From positions 66,090,787-66,154,786 of the forward strand of contig CM060965.1 in the NCBI GenBank assembly GCA_030765045.1: a stretch of DNA of 64,000 nt. Reading direction: 5' to 3'. A program made the translations under genes and the position numbers. Below, in pieces: positions 19,732-28,130 of this stretch. Below the pieces are notes generated by a model. That model was given only the letters and a program-made list of their open reading frames with translations, ran no database searches and had not been told where the DNA came from. Each line of letters begins with the position of its first letter. Positions within the stretch are counted from its first letter, which is position 1. The DNA comes from Tenodera sinensis (lineage: Eukaryota > Arthropoda > Insecta > Mantodea > Mantidae).

Positions 19732-20074
19732 GAGTCCAGGAGTCCAGGAGTGAGTACAAGTCGTCTGGGTTAACCCAGGCGGGTGGTAAGGTGGCCACGG
19801 TACCTATCCGTTTAAATACGGATTTACCCGTGTGGTGGTATAGGTTGGTATATGTAACAGGCTTTTTTGTCTTTGTATGTCTGATGGTGCAGGGTGGGTT
19901 CCTGTGTTGTCACTGGCGGCGGGATCTGTCGGATCTTGGATGTCTAGCCATCCAAGCGACCATTTCCCTACTGCTTACTTCGTCAGCCTTGGCCGGCGAG
20001 CAATGCAGTGCCAGTGACAGGAAACCGAGGGGAATAGGTGATAGGTGTGGAGGATGATGAAGGCAAAGCGGTAC

Positions 20075-22780
20075 CTACCAGCCAAGGGCGTCCTTGGGCA
20101 GACGGTAGCTCTGTCTCCGCCTAGGGAGGCGATGGTCATATTGCCCCAGGCTGTTCACCAGCTGGTTTGGGTGAGGTATGAGTTTGTCATACATTGTGCG
20201 AGTCCTGTCCCGCACTACGTCCACAATGTATGGGATGCCGGAATGAGTGTGAAGGATGTGTGATGGAAACCTACGATCGGTACCGTAGATCATCCTAAGC
20301 GCCCTATTCTGCACGGTCTGCAGCCTGCGGATGGTGGAACGAGCCACCGTACCCCAGACCTCGCACCCGTACAGGATCAGGGGCGGGACGATCGCACGGT
20401 ACAAGCGTAGTTTCAGGTATGTGGGCATGGTTGATTGGAGTGTGGGATATAGCTGTCTCAGGGCGCCATGTCCCTGACCGGCCTTTGTTTTGACATGTGG
20501 AGTGAAGGTTAGACCACGGTCAAGTAGTACCCCCAGGTATTTGGCAGAGTTAACCCAAGGGATTCTTCTCCGCCGCATTGCCAGGGATACACCCGGCCGC
20601 CAGTTTCGAACTTTGCCCAGTAGTAGAGCTTGGCTCTTCTGCGGGCTAATGGCCATTCTCCACTGTTCACTCCACCTGCCGATAGCGTCGAGCTGTCGCT
20701 GAAGTGGAGGGAAGCAGTACCGAACATTTTTGTTCTGTGCCAGTATGAGGACATCGTCAGCATACTGGCACGTAACAGTATGCGGTTCCACGGGTAGGTC
20801 AGACATGTAGGCAGCAAAGAGCAACGGCGATAGCACGCTACCCTCCGGAACTCCAGCCGCTATGGGTCTGACCGAGGACAACTTCCCCTCCACCCGCACC
20901 CGAAAAGAGCGATCCCGAAGGAAGCTACCAATCAGGGTGAGGTAGGGGGGAGGGATTTCAGCCTCTCTGAGTTTGTACAGTAACCCCTGGTGCCATGTGG
21001 TTGCAAAGGCTTTTTCTACATCCAGAAGCACCGCGACTGTTTTGAAGTTTTCCTGGAAGCCCAGGGCAACCTTCTCAACCAGCCGCAGCAGCTGTAGTGT
21101 AGTGGAATGTCCATGACGGAAACCGAACTGATGATCCGGGATAAGTTGCCTTTCCTCGAAGAGAGGAGTGAGGCGGGATAGGAATAATCGTTCAAAGATT
21201 TTTGAAACGATAGGTAATAGGCTTATGGAACGGTAATTGGAAGGGAAAACCGGGTCCTTGCCGGGCTTCAAAATGCAGACCACCCTCGCCTCCTTCCAAC
21301 AAGTTGGAAAGTGACGAAGCTGCAGACATGCATTATAAATCCTCGTCAGGTGGACTACGGCCTTTCGGGGAAGGTGCTGGAGCATGGGCGCCGTGACGCC
21401 ATCATGACCAGGGGATTTGCCAGGTTTTAATCTTCTGATTTCAGAAGCTACCTGTCTTGGGGTGACTAAGGGGATTTGGATCTCTGCGCGTGGCGGCGGA
21501 GGTGCCTCATAGAGGTAATCTACCGTCGCCTCCACGAGTTCAGTAAAGTCTTCGTCCTGGACATCTTCCCGGGGTTCGAATTGGGACTCTAGATGGTCTG
21601 CGAAAGCCGTGGCTTTCTCTTGGGGCTCAAAAGAGAGTCTCCCGCGAGTGCCATGTAGAGGATGCTGATGTGCATTTTTGTCCTTTCTAAGGGACCTAAT
21701 TATCCGCCATGGTTGTTTCTCGGATAGGTCTACGTTTGCCATCGTGTTTTCCCAGGCTGTTTTGCGGTGTAAACGCAGCAGGCGTCGTGACAGGGACTTG
21801 AACCGCTGGTAGACGGCCTGTATCCTGGGATGGCGGAAACGCTGCCAGAGCCTTCGGACAGTTGCTTTGGCTTTGAGCAACTGTCTGAGTTCGATGGGAA
21901 TGGTGCGAGGGTTAGGTATGTCGGATGGAATGCGGTGCGTGTGGGCACGCACTACATCCCGGATGTGTTGGGAGAATGCCGTGGCTGCCGCCTCCAGTGT
22001 ATCGATAGAATCGACACGCGGACGCGGGTCCACAGACTGGTTGAGTTCATGGATGGCTGCATCCCAGTCGACCTCGTATGTCCAGTCTGGAGTGACCAGA
22101 GCTGGCAGGTCAATGTTGGAATCCACCAAGACAGGGTCATGGTCGGAGTCCAGTTCATTGACCGCTGAGAGGTCTAGATGAAAAGGGATGTTTTTGGTGA
22201 CCATGATATCGAGCACATCTGGCCTCCCTCGTGCCGGATGGAACGTAGGTCCTCTCGGTCCATGCGCAAGAATGCTTGGGTTACCGCTGATCAGGCGGTA
22301 GAGCCCTCGCCCCTTGGCATTGGTAGCGCGGCTATGCCAATGTGCATGCTTAGCGTTGAGGTCGCCGGCGATGCAAACCGCAGGATGCAGGTTCAGGAGG
22401 GTGTTAATATCAGCTTCGTAGAAGCGGTTATCAGGAGGGTCGTATGCCACTACCAACACCGTGTCCACCCCGCCAATGGCAAGCCTAATGGCACAGGCCT
22501 CCACGTGTTGTAGTGGTGGGATAGGGAAGGATGTGTGAGTGATGTGGTTCTTGATGAAAATGGCTGTACCGCCCCCCGGTCGGCCGACCCGATCAGACCG
22601 ATGGGTGACGTAACTCGGCAGCGAGAAGTTGGTTGCAGCATCCAAGTGGGTTTCGCAGACCATCAGAATGTCAATTCCATACGACTGCACAAACTCAACG
22701 AGGCTTGGGTAATGGCCCCTTATGCCATTTGCGTTCCAGAACGCAGCCCTGAATGGTCTCCGGACAAGTCTGGAGGCCAT
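20075..22780 (-). CDS. Jockey-2 ORF2: AP-endonuclease/reverse transcriptase
   Basis: 901 codons, uninterrupted. Endonuclease motifs are FWNANGIRG, CETHLD, AGDLNAKH and DSDHDPVL. RT motifs are ILKPGKDPVFPSNYRSISLL, LLDVEKAF (catalytic D), AGVPEGSVLSPLLF, and QYADDVLIL near residue 671. There is no RNase H. The ATG overlaps the ORF1 stop codon as TAATG (22782 to 22778). That arrangement is known to support termination-reinitiation in the silkworm LINE SART1, so ORF2 is probably translated by reinitiation from the ORF1 message. This also fixes the start. Confidence 0.9.
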   Translation of the reverse strand: MASRLVRRPFRAAFWNANGIRGHYPSLVEFVQSYGIDILMVCETHLDAATNFSLPSYVTHRSDRVGRPGGGTAIFIKNHITHTSFPIPPLQHVEACAIRLAIGGVDTVLVVAYDPPDNRFYEADINTLLNLHPAVCIAGDLNAKHAHWHSRATNAKGRGLYRLISGNPSILAHGPRGPTFHPARGRPDVLDIMVTKNIPFHLDLSAVNELDSDHDPVLVDSNIDLPALVTPDWTYEVDWDAAIHELNQSVDPRPRVDSIDTLEAAATAFSQHIRDVVRAHTHRIPSDIPNPRTIPIELRQLLKAKATVRRLWQRFRHPRIQAVYQRFKSLSRRLLRLHRKTAWENTMANVDLSEKQPWRIIRSLRKDKNAHQHPLHGTRGRLSFEPQEKATAFADHLESQFEPREDVQDEDFTELVEATVDYLYEAPPPPRAEIQIPLVTPRQVASEIRRLKPGKSPGHDGVTAPMLQHLPRKAVVHLTRIYNACLQLRHFPTCWKEARVVCILKPGKDPVFPSNYRSISLLPIVSKIFERLFLSRLTPLFEERQLIPDHQFGFRHGHSTTLQLLRLVEKVALGFQENFKTVAVLLDVEKAFATTWHQGLLYKLREAEIPPPYLTLIGSFLRDRSFRVRVEGKLSSVRPIAAGVPEGSVLSPLLFAAYMSDLPVEPHTVTCQYADDVLILAQNKNVRYCFPPLQRQLDAIGRWSEQWRMAISPQKSQALLLGKVRNWRPGVSLAMRRRRIPWVNSAKYLGVLLDRGLTFTPHVKTKAGQGHGALRQLYPTLQSTMPTYLKLRLYRAIVPPLILYGCEVWGTVARSTIRRLQTVQNRALRMIYGTDRRFPSHILHTHSGIPYIVDVVRDRTRTMYDKLIPHPNQLVNSLGQYDHRLPRRRQSYRLPKDALGW

Positions 22781-24381
22781 TACTTGGCTGAGTTAGGGAA
22801 CAGCTGGGCCAGGGTTTGGACCAGTAGGGCATGCTTCTGCATGGGGCTCAGGTTAGGGCTTTCGTATTGCAGCTTGAATTTACGAAGTGCAGGCAAGATT
22901 CTGTTAATTATGTTGTTGAACCACAGGGTTAGGTCCTGAAATTCCTCCAGATCCGCCTGCGAGAGCGTTCCCCCTAATGCAGGGGGGGTCATGGGTACAG
23001 TGGGGACCACAGGTGTCACCTGTGGGCCGGCTGTAACAGCAGTATCCCTTGGTGCCAGAGCTGCCTCAGTGGACTGCTCTGCCGGCGCCTTGGGAGGCTG
23101 TTGAGGAGCTGTGTTTGCTCTCTCCGCGGCTTGACGCTTGCTCTTGTGTTTCCTTCGCCGCTTAGGTTTAGGAGGAGCATTGGCCACAACAGACTCCTCT
23201 GTATGGCCTGGAGGTGGTGCCGAAACTTCAGTCGTGGCAGGGGCAGGTACTATTGCCTGGGTCAGTGTCTTTTCTGCCCTATTAAGGGCGTATGAGAAGG
23301 AAACGCCGGGGCGGACCTCTGCCGCTTCCGCACGTCCCTTGCGACGGCTATCTATGATTTTCAGACGCGTCGCGCATCCTTTGTAGACACTGCAGTGCGC
23401 GCCTTTGCAGTTGACGCATTCCCTGACCGTATCCGGCTTAGGGCAGTCCTGCACTCTGTGGGTTCCACCACATCGCAGACATGCGAGCGGGCGCTCACAT
23501 GCCATGCTGGAATGGTGAAATCCCAGGCAATTGCGACACTGTACGGGACCCTCCTTACCGTAAAAGCGTTCCACCTTTACGGCAGTGTAGATTAGGTGAC
23601 GCACAGTGTCAATGGGCTGAACTTGTTGGTCGCGCACTTTGTCCACCACGACCAGAAACAGTGGCATGGGCACCTTTTCAGGTCCTCTGTCGGAGGCGAT
23701 AGTCTTCTTTAGCTGGGCCACTGTTGCTGTAATGTCATGTTCTTCGAGGAGTGCCAGCCTGACTTCCTCGGTAGAGCAGTCGGAGGCAAGGCCTCTGATT
23801 ATTCGCCTTTCCACGTAAGGACGTATGGGCGAATAACTGTAAAACGGGATTTTTAATTCCCGAAGTACAGCCTTGGCTGCCTCAAAATCCTCAAGTGAGG
23901 AGGTCTTGATGTTGACTTTCCGTGGCCTCCTTATTGCCTCAAAGCGTCTTTTCAGGCGCGAAGCTAGGAGCCGCATGGTTTTTGTATGCTCCTTGAAAGC
24001 ATCCGCTACTATTGGCGGTATTTTCTCCCCCCCTTTGGTTGGGGGTTGGGTAGTAACCTGTGGTTCTTGCTGCTGAGAGCCCGTGGAGTTACGCCTGCTC
24101 CGGCGTCCCTTCACCTCAGTGAAGCCCTCGGTGTCAGTATCCATGTCTGCCTCTGAGTCAGAGGGAGAGAAGGGATGATAGGAAACCAGTGGTGGTGACT
24201 CACTATCTATGACCTGTCGCGGGGCAGAACACTTGCGCTTTTTACGCGCAGGTGGTACCGCCTCGGGGACAGAGATGCATGATGATGAAGTTGTTGGTCC
24301 GTCGGTCAGCACGGTTGCCCTCCGGCTGCTTGCAGAGGACCGGACCCCCTCCTTAGAGGAGGAGGCGCCTGGGCAAGCCAT
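22780..24381 (-). CDS. Jockey-2 ORF1: gag-like nucleic-acid-binding protein
   Basis: The frame is open from 24606, but the first 75 codons overlap sequence that aligns with the untranslated 5' region of Jockey-1. The Met at 24381 (MACPGASSSKEG) is therefore preferred, giving 533 residues. A basic/serine-rich N-terminus is followed by a PRE_C2HC-like domain (RRIIRGLASDCSTEEVRLAL). Three zinc knuckles follow: CRNCLGFHHSSMAC, CLRCGGTHRVQDC and CVNCKGAHCSVYKGC. A lysine/proline-rich tail comes last. The stop codon is shared with the ORF2 start (TAATG). Confidence 0.82.
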   Translation of the reverse strand: MACPGASSSKEGVRSSASSRRATVLTDGPTTSSSCISVPEAVPPARKKRKCSAPRQVIDSESPPLVSYHPFSPSDSEADMDTDTEGFTEVKGRRSRRNSTGSQQQEPQVTTQPPTKGGEKIPPIVADAFKEHTKTMRLLASRLKRRFEAIRRPRKVNIKTSSLEDFEAAKAVLRELKIPFYSYSPIRPYVERRIIRGLASDCSTEEVRLALLEEHDITATVAQLKKTIASDRGPEKVPMPLFLVVVDKVRDQQVQPIDTVRHLIYTAVKVERFYGKEGPVQCRNCLGFHHSSMACERPLACLRCGGTHRVQDCPKPDTVRECVNCKGAHCSVYKGCATRLKIIDSRRKGRAEAAEVRPGVSFSYALNRAEKTLTQAIVPAPATTEVSAPPPGHTEESVVANAPPKPKRRRKHKSKRQAAERANTAPQQPPKAPAEQSTEAALAPRDTAVTAGPQVTPVVPTVPMTPPALGGTLSQADLEEFQDLTLWFNNIINRILPALRKFKLQYESPNLSPMQKHALLVQTLAQLFPNSAK

Positions 24382-24790
24382 TACGGCTTGAGGTTTTGGA
24401 CCAGGGGTCCTCACCTTTGGCTGCAGCCTTGCAAGCCCGTAGTCACGTGGTCCGTCAGTCAGTTTGTCTGAGTCGGGAATGGTGATGAAGGAAGGGGTAT
24501 AGTTACCTGGCTCCGCTATGTACCTGCTCGCACCCCTCCGGGAGCAGGATTGATGTCGAAGAAGCGCAAGTGATGACTGGTGCGACACGCTACCGTTTGC
24601 TGTCAAACGTCTTGTAGCGTGCCGCGAAACTGTGCTTTCACCTGAGTAGGTGCGTAGTTTTTAGCTCCACCACCACGTCGCCGCGGTCGTTCTCCCGCTT
24701 ATTCCCCTGAATCGAGGATCCAAGCAGTCCAAGCACTCCAAGCTCCCAATGGTCCCGCAGAATCGAGGTGTAGACACAGCGAGCTCCAAT

Positions 24791-24800
24791 GAGTCGAACG
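24791..24800. repeat. Jockey target GAGTCGAACG, copy 3 (5' junction of Jockey-2)
   Basis: It abuts the ATT that begins Jockey-2. Beyond it, 7 bp of spacer lead into the terminal repeat of the Penelope element. Confidence 0.7.
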
Positions 24801-24807
24801 GTGTCAA

Positions 24808-25104
24808 CAGCTCCTTGTAGTACTCCACTGGTACAAGTCCAGCCCACTGGCCACCCGGACCTATCACAACGTACTTCCCCTCCAGCCGCCGACATAAATA
24901 CCGCACCTCTGGTGGTGACCAGCACAGTCGGTGCTGAAATCTCCACTAGGAAACTTCGACCTCGCCGCCACTGAAGATGTCTGCCGTAGTCGCAGACGAA
25001 ACGTTTGGGAAGAAGAAGGAACCCAATAGACCACGGCCCACAAGCCCGGTTAATATTATTGCATCTAGTATTGACACCGGCCGTGAAAGCCTTAGAACTT
25101 TGAT
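24808..25104 (+). repeat. Penelope terminal repeat, 5' copy
   Basis: Direct repeat of 27486-27782. It contains the hammerhead-like core and the ORF start codon. It also still encodes, upstream of that start, the last 55 or so codons of the ORF C-terminus, ending KLRPRRH-stop. Confidence 0.85.
24971..25002 (+). ncRNA. Hammerhead-like ribozyme core in Penelope terminal repeat
   Basis: CTGAAGA (24971-24977) fits the CUGANGA box. A perfect 6-bp stem II follows, GTCTGC (24979-24984) with GCAGAC (24992-24997) around a 7-nt loop, then GAAAC. Penelope-like elements are known to carry hammerhead ribozymes in their terminal repeats. The TGA of the preceding reading frame (24972-24974) and the ATG of the ORF (24977-24979) both lie inside this core. 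Stem I, stem III and the cleavage triplet could not be resolved by eye, so activity is not shown. Confidence 0.5.
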
Positions 25105-27652
25105 GAATCGCCTCTACGGGGAGGAAACACATCCACGGATTCGGCGCCTAGAAGTGCTACGAGTAAGAAAATCACAACTACTTTGTTCACTTTGTTTTCT
25201 TTTACGTTGCCGTGATACTGGCATAATTCCTCGGTGCATACGACAAAAACGCGTCTTAACTACAGCTGCATCTCACCGTATTTACAACCGCACGGAACGA
25301 GCCCTTCTTCGGGAACGCATCCACCAAACCCGCCGAGAACTAGCCCACAACAACAAGGAACTTCTGTCGTTACATCTTCATCTCAGCCATAAGTTGGAAA
25401 AGGAACATTGGGATCACGTGGACAGAATCACGTTTGCTTCAATGGTCACTCACTACTACAGGACTACGGAAAGACACAAAAAGAAATATGAAGACTGCCT
25501 GAACTCTAGCGCAGAAAAGCAGTATCGGCACACTTCGAACAACAACAATGAAGTTTCAGCCTTCGCACAGACAAGCCGAACGGTCGTCAATTTGTCAGAC
25601 CATCAACTGTCACCCGCAGAAGCTTCCGTCCTCTCAAAAGGTGGGAACTACGCCATCACACCCCATGTACTACCTATAGAAGAGATCATCTCCTGCATTG
25701 AAGCCGGTATTCGTGAATTGCCGTCAACTACAGCAGACCAAATACGCCTCGAATCTTCTAGAATTCTTCAACGAGCTAAGCCACCTAAGAGCAATCTTTC
25801 TCTTCAAGAACGAAAAGCTCTTAAAAATCTTAACTCAAACAAGGAGATTATAGTACTACAGGCGGACAAAGGAAACGCCACGGTGGTGATGAACCAACGT
25901 GACTACGAACACAAGGTGACTGAGCTCCTAGATCCGACCACCTACAAGAAGCTCTCCAGGGATCCAACAGGTCGCGTTCTTCGGAAAACCAATCAACTGA
26001 TTAAGTCTTCGTCCATTCCACCCAGTGATCAGCTGAAACTAAAGAGGAGTGAAGCTTTACCTCCCAGACTTTATGGACTTCCGAAGATTCACAAGCCTGG
26101 CACACCCCTTAGGCCGATTGTAAGCGCCATTGACTCACCTACGTACGCAGTTGCGAAATACCTCGAAAAGATGCTGCAACCTCACATCGGCAACACTGAC
26201 ACATACATAAAAGACTCCGCCCATTTCATTCAGAAACTCAAGACCATCAGCTTACAACCCAACGACTTACTTGTCAGTTTCGATATAACATCTCTGTTCA
26301 CCATGGTTCCAGTCAATGAAGCCATAACACAGCTTAAGGAGATTTTTCCAGAAGACATTACGACGCTTTTCCACCACGTCCTCACGACTACGTATTTTCA
26401 GTGGAACCACGAATACTATGAACAGACAGACGGTGTAGCAATGGGAAGTCCTCTCAGTCCAGTTATTGCGAATTTTTACATGGAATTTTTCGAAGCTACT
26501 GCCTTGGATTCAGCACCGCTTAAACCTTCGTGCTGGTGGCGTTACGTGGACGACACGTTCGTCATTTGGAGTCACGGAGAATCAGCCCTGACAGAATTTC
26601 TGGATCACCTCAACAGCATCAATAAACAAATTCAATTCACCATGGAGAAGGAACAAGACGGCAAATTGCCCTTTTTGGATGTCATGGTGAACAGAAAACA
26701 GAATGGCACACTAGGCCACAAGGTGTACCGTAAACCGACCCATACAGACCGCTACCTTCACAAGAACTCCAACCACCATCCGAAACAAAAGCGTGCTATG
26801 ATTAAAACTCTGGCAGACCGAGCTACACGCATTTGCGAACCACAAGTTCTACACCAGGAATTTCAACACTTAGAGTCAGCGCTCCACTCTAATGGCTACG
26901 CAAAACGAGAAATTAAGAGAGCATTACATCCTAGTAAAGGTCCCAACATCACGGAAACAGCCGCAAACAATAGGAAGGGCAAGGCCTTTTTACCGTACAT
27001 CAGATCAGTCACAGACCGCATAGGCAAACTACTTAAACGCCACAACATTGACGCCATCTACAAGCCCACTAAACAGATTTGTAACATACTCCGTTCCGCC
27101 AAAGACCCCAGGGATCCTCTATCCACCGCAGGAGTATATAGAATACCTTGTTCGAGTGGCAAGGTGTACATCGGAACCACACAACGTAGTATAAAAACCC
27201 GCATTGAAGAACACAGAAGAAATTGTCGCTTGGGTCAAACTGAAAAATCAGCAATTGCTGAACATGCCATACTCGAAGAAGGGGAACACATCATCCAATA
27301 TGGTAACACAGATATTCTGGCATCTACATCCCACTACTATTCTCGCTTATTCCGTGAAGCCATTGAAATACACAAGCACAAAAATAATATCAATCGAAAA
27401 GAAGAAGGACTTAAACTCAACAGAATATGGCAAACAGCGTTAACAAAAACAAAAATCCAGAACCCCTCTCCAGCCAATCAGACGCCAGCTCCTTGTAGTA
27501 CTCCACTGGTACAAGTCCAGCCCACTGGCCACCCGGACCTATCACAACGTACTTCCCCTCCAGCCGCCGACATAAATACCGCACCTCTGGTGTTGACCAG
27601 CACAGTCGGTGCTGAAATCTCCACTAGGAAACTTCGACCTCGCCGCCACTGA
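24977..27652 (+). CDS. Penelope reverse transcriptase with GIY-YIG endonuclease
   Basis: 891 codons, intact. The N-terminal region (to about residue 260) is basic and helical, with no named domain. The RT spans roughly residues 290-620: VLQADKGNATVVM, PRLYGLPKIHKPGTPLRPIV, LVSFDITSLFTMVP (catalytic D), TDGVAMGSPLSPVIANFYME, and WWRYVDDTFVIW near residue 520, then KLPFLDVMV. A GIY-YIG nuclease lies near residues 717-800 (GVYRIPCSSGKVYIGTTQRS, then the conserved R of KTRIEEHRR and E of FREAIEI). This RT-plus-GIY-YIG order defines Penelope elements. The start lies in the 5' terminal repeat and the stop in the 3' repeat. The ATG is the first after the stop of the preceding frame. Confidence 0.92.
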   Translation: MSAVVADETFGKKKEPNRPRPTSPVNIIASSIDTGRESLRTLMNRLYGEETHPRIRRLEVLRVRKSQLLCSLCFLLRCRDTGIIPRCIRQKRVLTTAASHRIYNRTERALLRERIHQTRRELAHNNKELLSLHLHLSHKLEKEHWDHVDRITFASMVTHYYRTTERHKKKYEDCLNSSAEKQYRHTSNNNNEVSAFAQTSRTVVNLSDHQLSPAEASVLSKGGNYAITPHVLPIEEIISCIEAGIRELPSTTADQIRLESSRILQRAKPPKSNLSLQERKALKNLNSNKEIIVLQADKGNATVVMNQRDYEHKVTELLDPTTYKKLSRDPTGRVLRKTNQLIKSSSIPPSDQLKLKRSEALPPRLYGLPKIHKPGTPLRPIVSAIDSPTYAVAKYLEKMLQPHIGNTDTYIKDSAHFIQKLKTISLQPNDLLVSFDITSLFTMVPVNEAITQLKEIFPEDITTLFHHVLTTTYFQWNHEYYEQTDGVAMGSPLSPVIANFYMEFFEATALDSAPLKPSCWWRYVDDTFVIWSHGESALTEFLDHLNSINKQIQFTMEKEQDGKLPFLDVMVNRKQNGTLGHKVYRKPTHTDRYLHKNSNHHPKQKRAMIKTLADRATRICEPQVLHQEFQHLESALHSNGYAKREIKRALHPSKGPNITETAANNRKGKAFLPYIRSVTDRIGKLLKRHNIDAIYKPTKQICNILRSAKDPRDPLSTAGVYRIPCSSGKVYIGTTQRSIKTRIEEHRRNCRLGQTEKSAIAEHAILEEGEHIIQYGNTDILASTSHYYSRLFREAIEIHKHKNNINRKEEGLKLNRIWQTALTKTKIQNPSPANQTPAPCSTPLVQVQPTGHPDLSQRTSPPAADINTAPLVLTSTVGAEISTRKLRPRRH

Positions 27653-27782
27653 AGATGTCTGCCGTAGTCGCAGACGAAACGTTTGGGAAGAAGAAGGAAC
27701 CCAATAGACCACGGCCCACAAGCCCGGTTAATATTATTGCATCTAGTATTGACACCGGCCGTGAAAGCCTTAGAACTTTGAT
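27486..27782 (+). repeat. Penelope terminal repeat, 3' copy
   Basis: Direct repeat of 24808-25104 with the same length. It contains the ORF stop at 27650-27652 and a second hammerhead-like core at 27649-27680. Confidence 0.85.
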
Positions 27783-27795
27783 AAAACATAACGCA
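27783..27795. repeat. 13-bp target-site duplication, right copy (Penelope composite)
   Basis: AAAACATAACGCA, identical to 13688-13700. Confidence 0.8.
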
Positions 27796-28057
27796 GTTAT
27801 ATTGTGTTAAACATATTAATATAAGATGCTCATAAGTCGGTGTTAAAGCAAAGTCTGGTGAAAAATTGCTTTAGAATGTCTTTAAAACTGCCACCCGAGT
27901 ATAGAGATATCGATGTTCAGCGGCTCATCAGCTTTCTCAAGATTTAATGCCACAAAGGTCTCTCCAATCTCGGACTAATTACCTGACAGTGCAACACTGA
28001 ACAAGGTTAGCTGCCTTCATGCGTTGTGAAGCCTACTCCAGAAACATTTCGTTGATT

Positions 28058-28130
28058 GCTCTTGCAGCTCAATTTGTAACCTCAAAGGCTGTAGTCACGA
28101 AGGTCGTGGGTTCGTTTCCTATCATGAAGA
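28058..28130 (+). other. tRNA-like (SINE-head) relic inside the TIR element
   Basis: CAGCTCAATTTGTAA resembles a tRNA A box and GGTCGTGGGTTCGTTTCC a B box, at about tRNA spacing. Arms do not pair well. It may be a decayed SINE head or chance. The rest of 27796-28746 holds nothing recognisable. Confidence 0.3.

Larger units (their letters stand above)
19732..24790 (-). mobile_element. Jockey-2: full-length Jockey-like LINE, two intact ORFs
   Basis: This 5.06-kb element has the same orientation and layout as Jockey-1 but is clearly a different family member, because its proteins differ throughout. It has a 5' UTR of about 0.4 kb that can be aligned to that of Jockey-1 (a shared GTCGAAGAAG block and a CGTCGCCGC block), ORF1, ORF2 and a 343-bp 3' UTR ending in CTCCTGGA repeats. 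The target sequence occurs on both sides. All ORFs are open. Confidence 0.85.
24808..27782 (+). mobile_element. Full-length Penelope-like element with terminal repeats
   Basis: The unit is 297-bp terminal repeat (24808-25104), body, 297-bp terminal repeat (27486-27782). By eye the repeats differ at a single base (GTGGTGACC against GTGTTGACC). One long ORF encodes Penelope RT and a GIY-YIG endonuclease. On the left, beyond the inserted Jockey pair, lies an inverted partial copy. The whole composite is flanked by the 13-bp duplication AAAACATAACGCA. Near-identity of repeats and an intact ORF mean a recent insertion. Confidence 0.9.

Noticed and set aside
24638..25132. A minus-strand 164-codon frame over the Penelope terminal repeat
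   Set aside because: It is the antisense of the repeat and appears wherever the repeat occurs (13672, 27478), with no protein motif.
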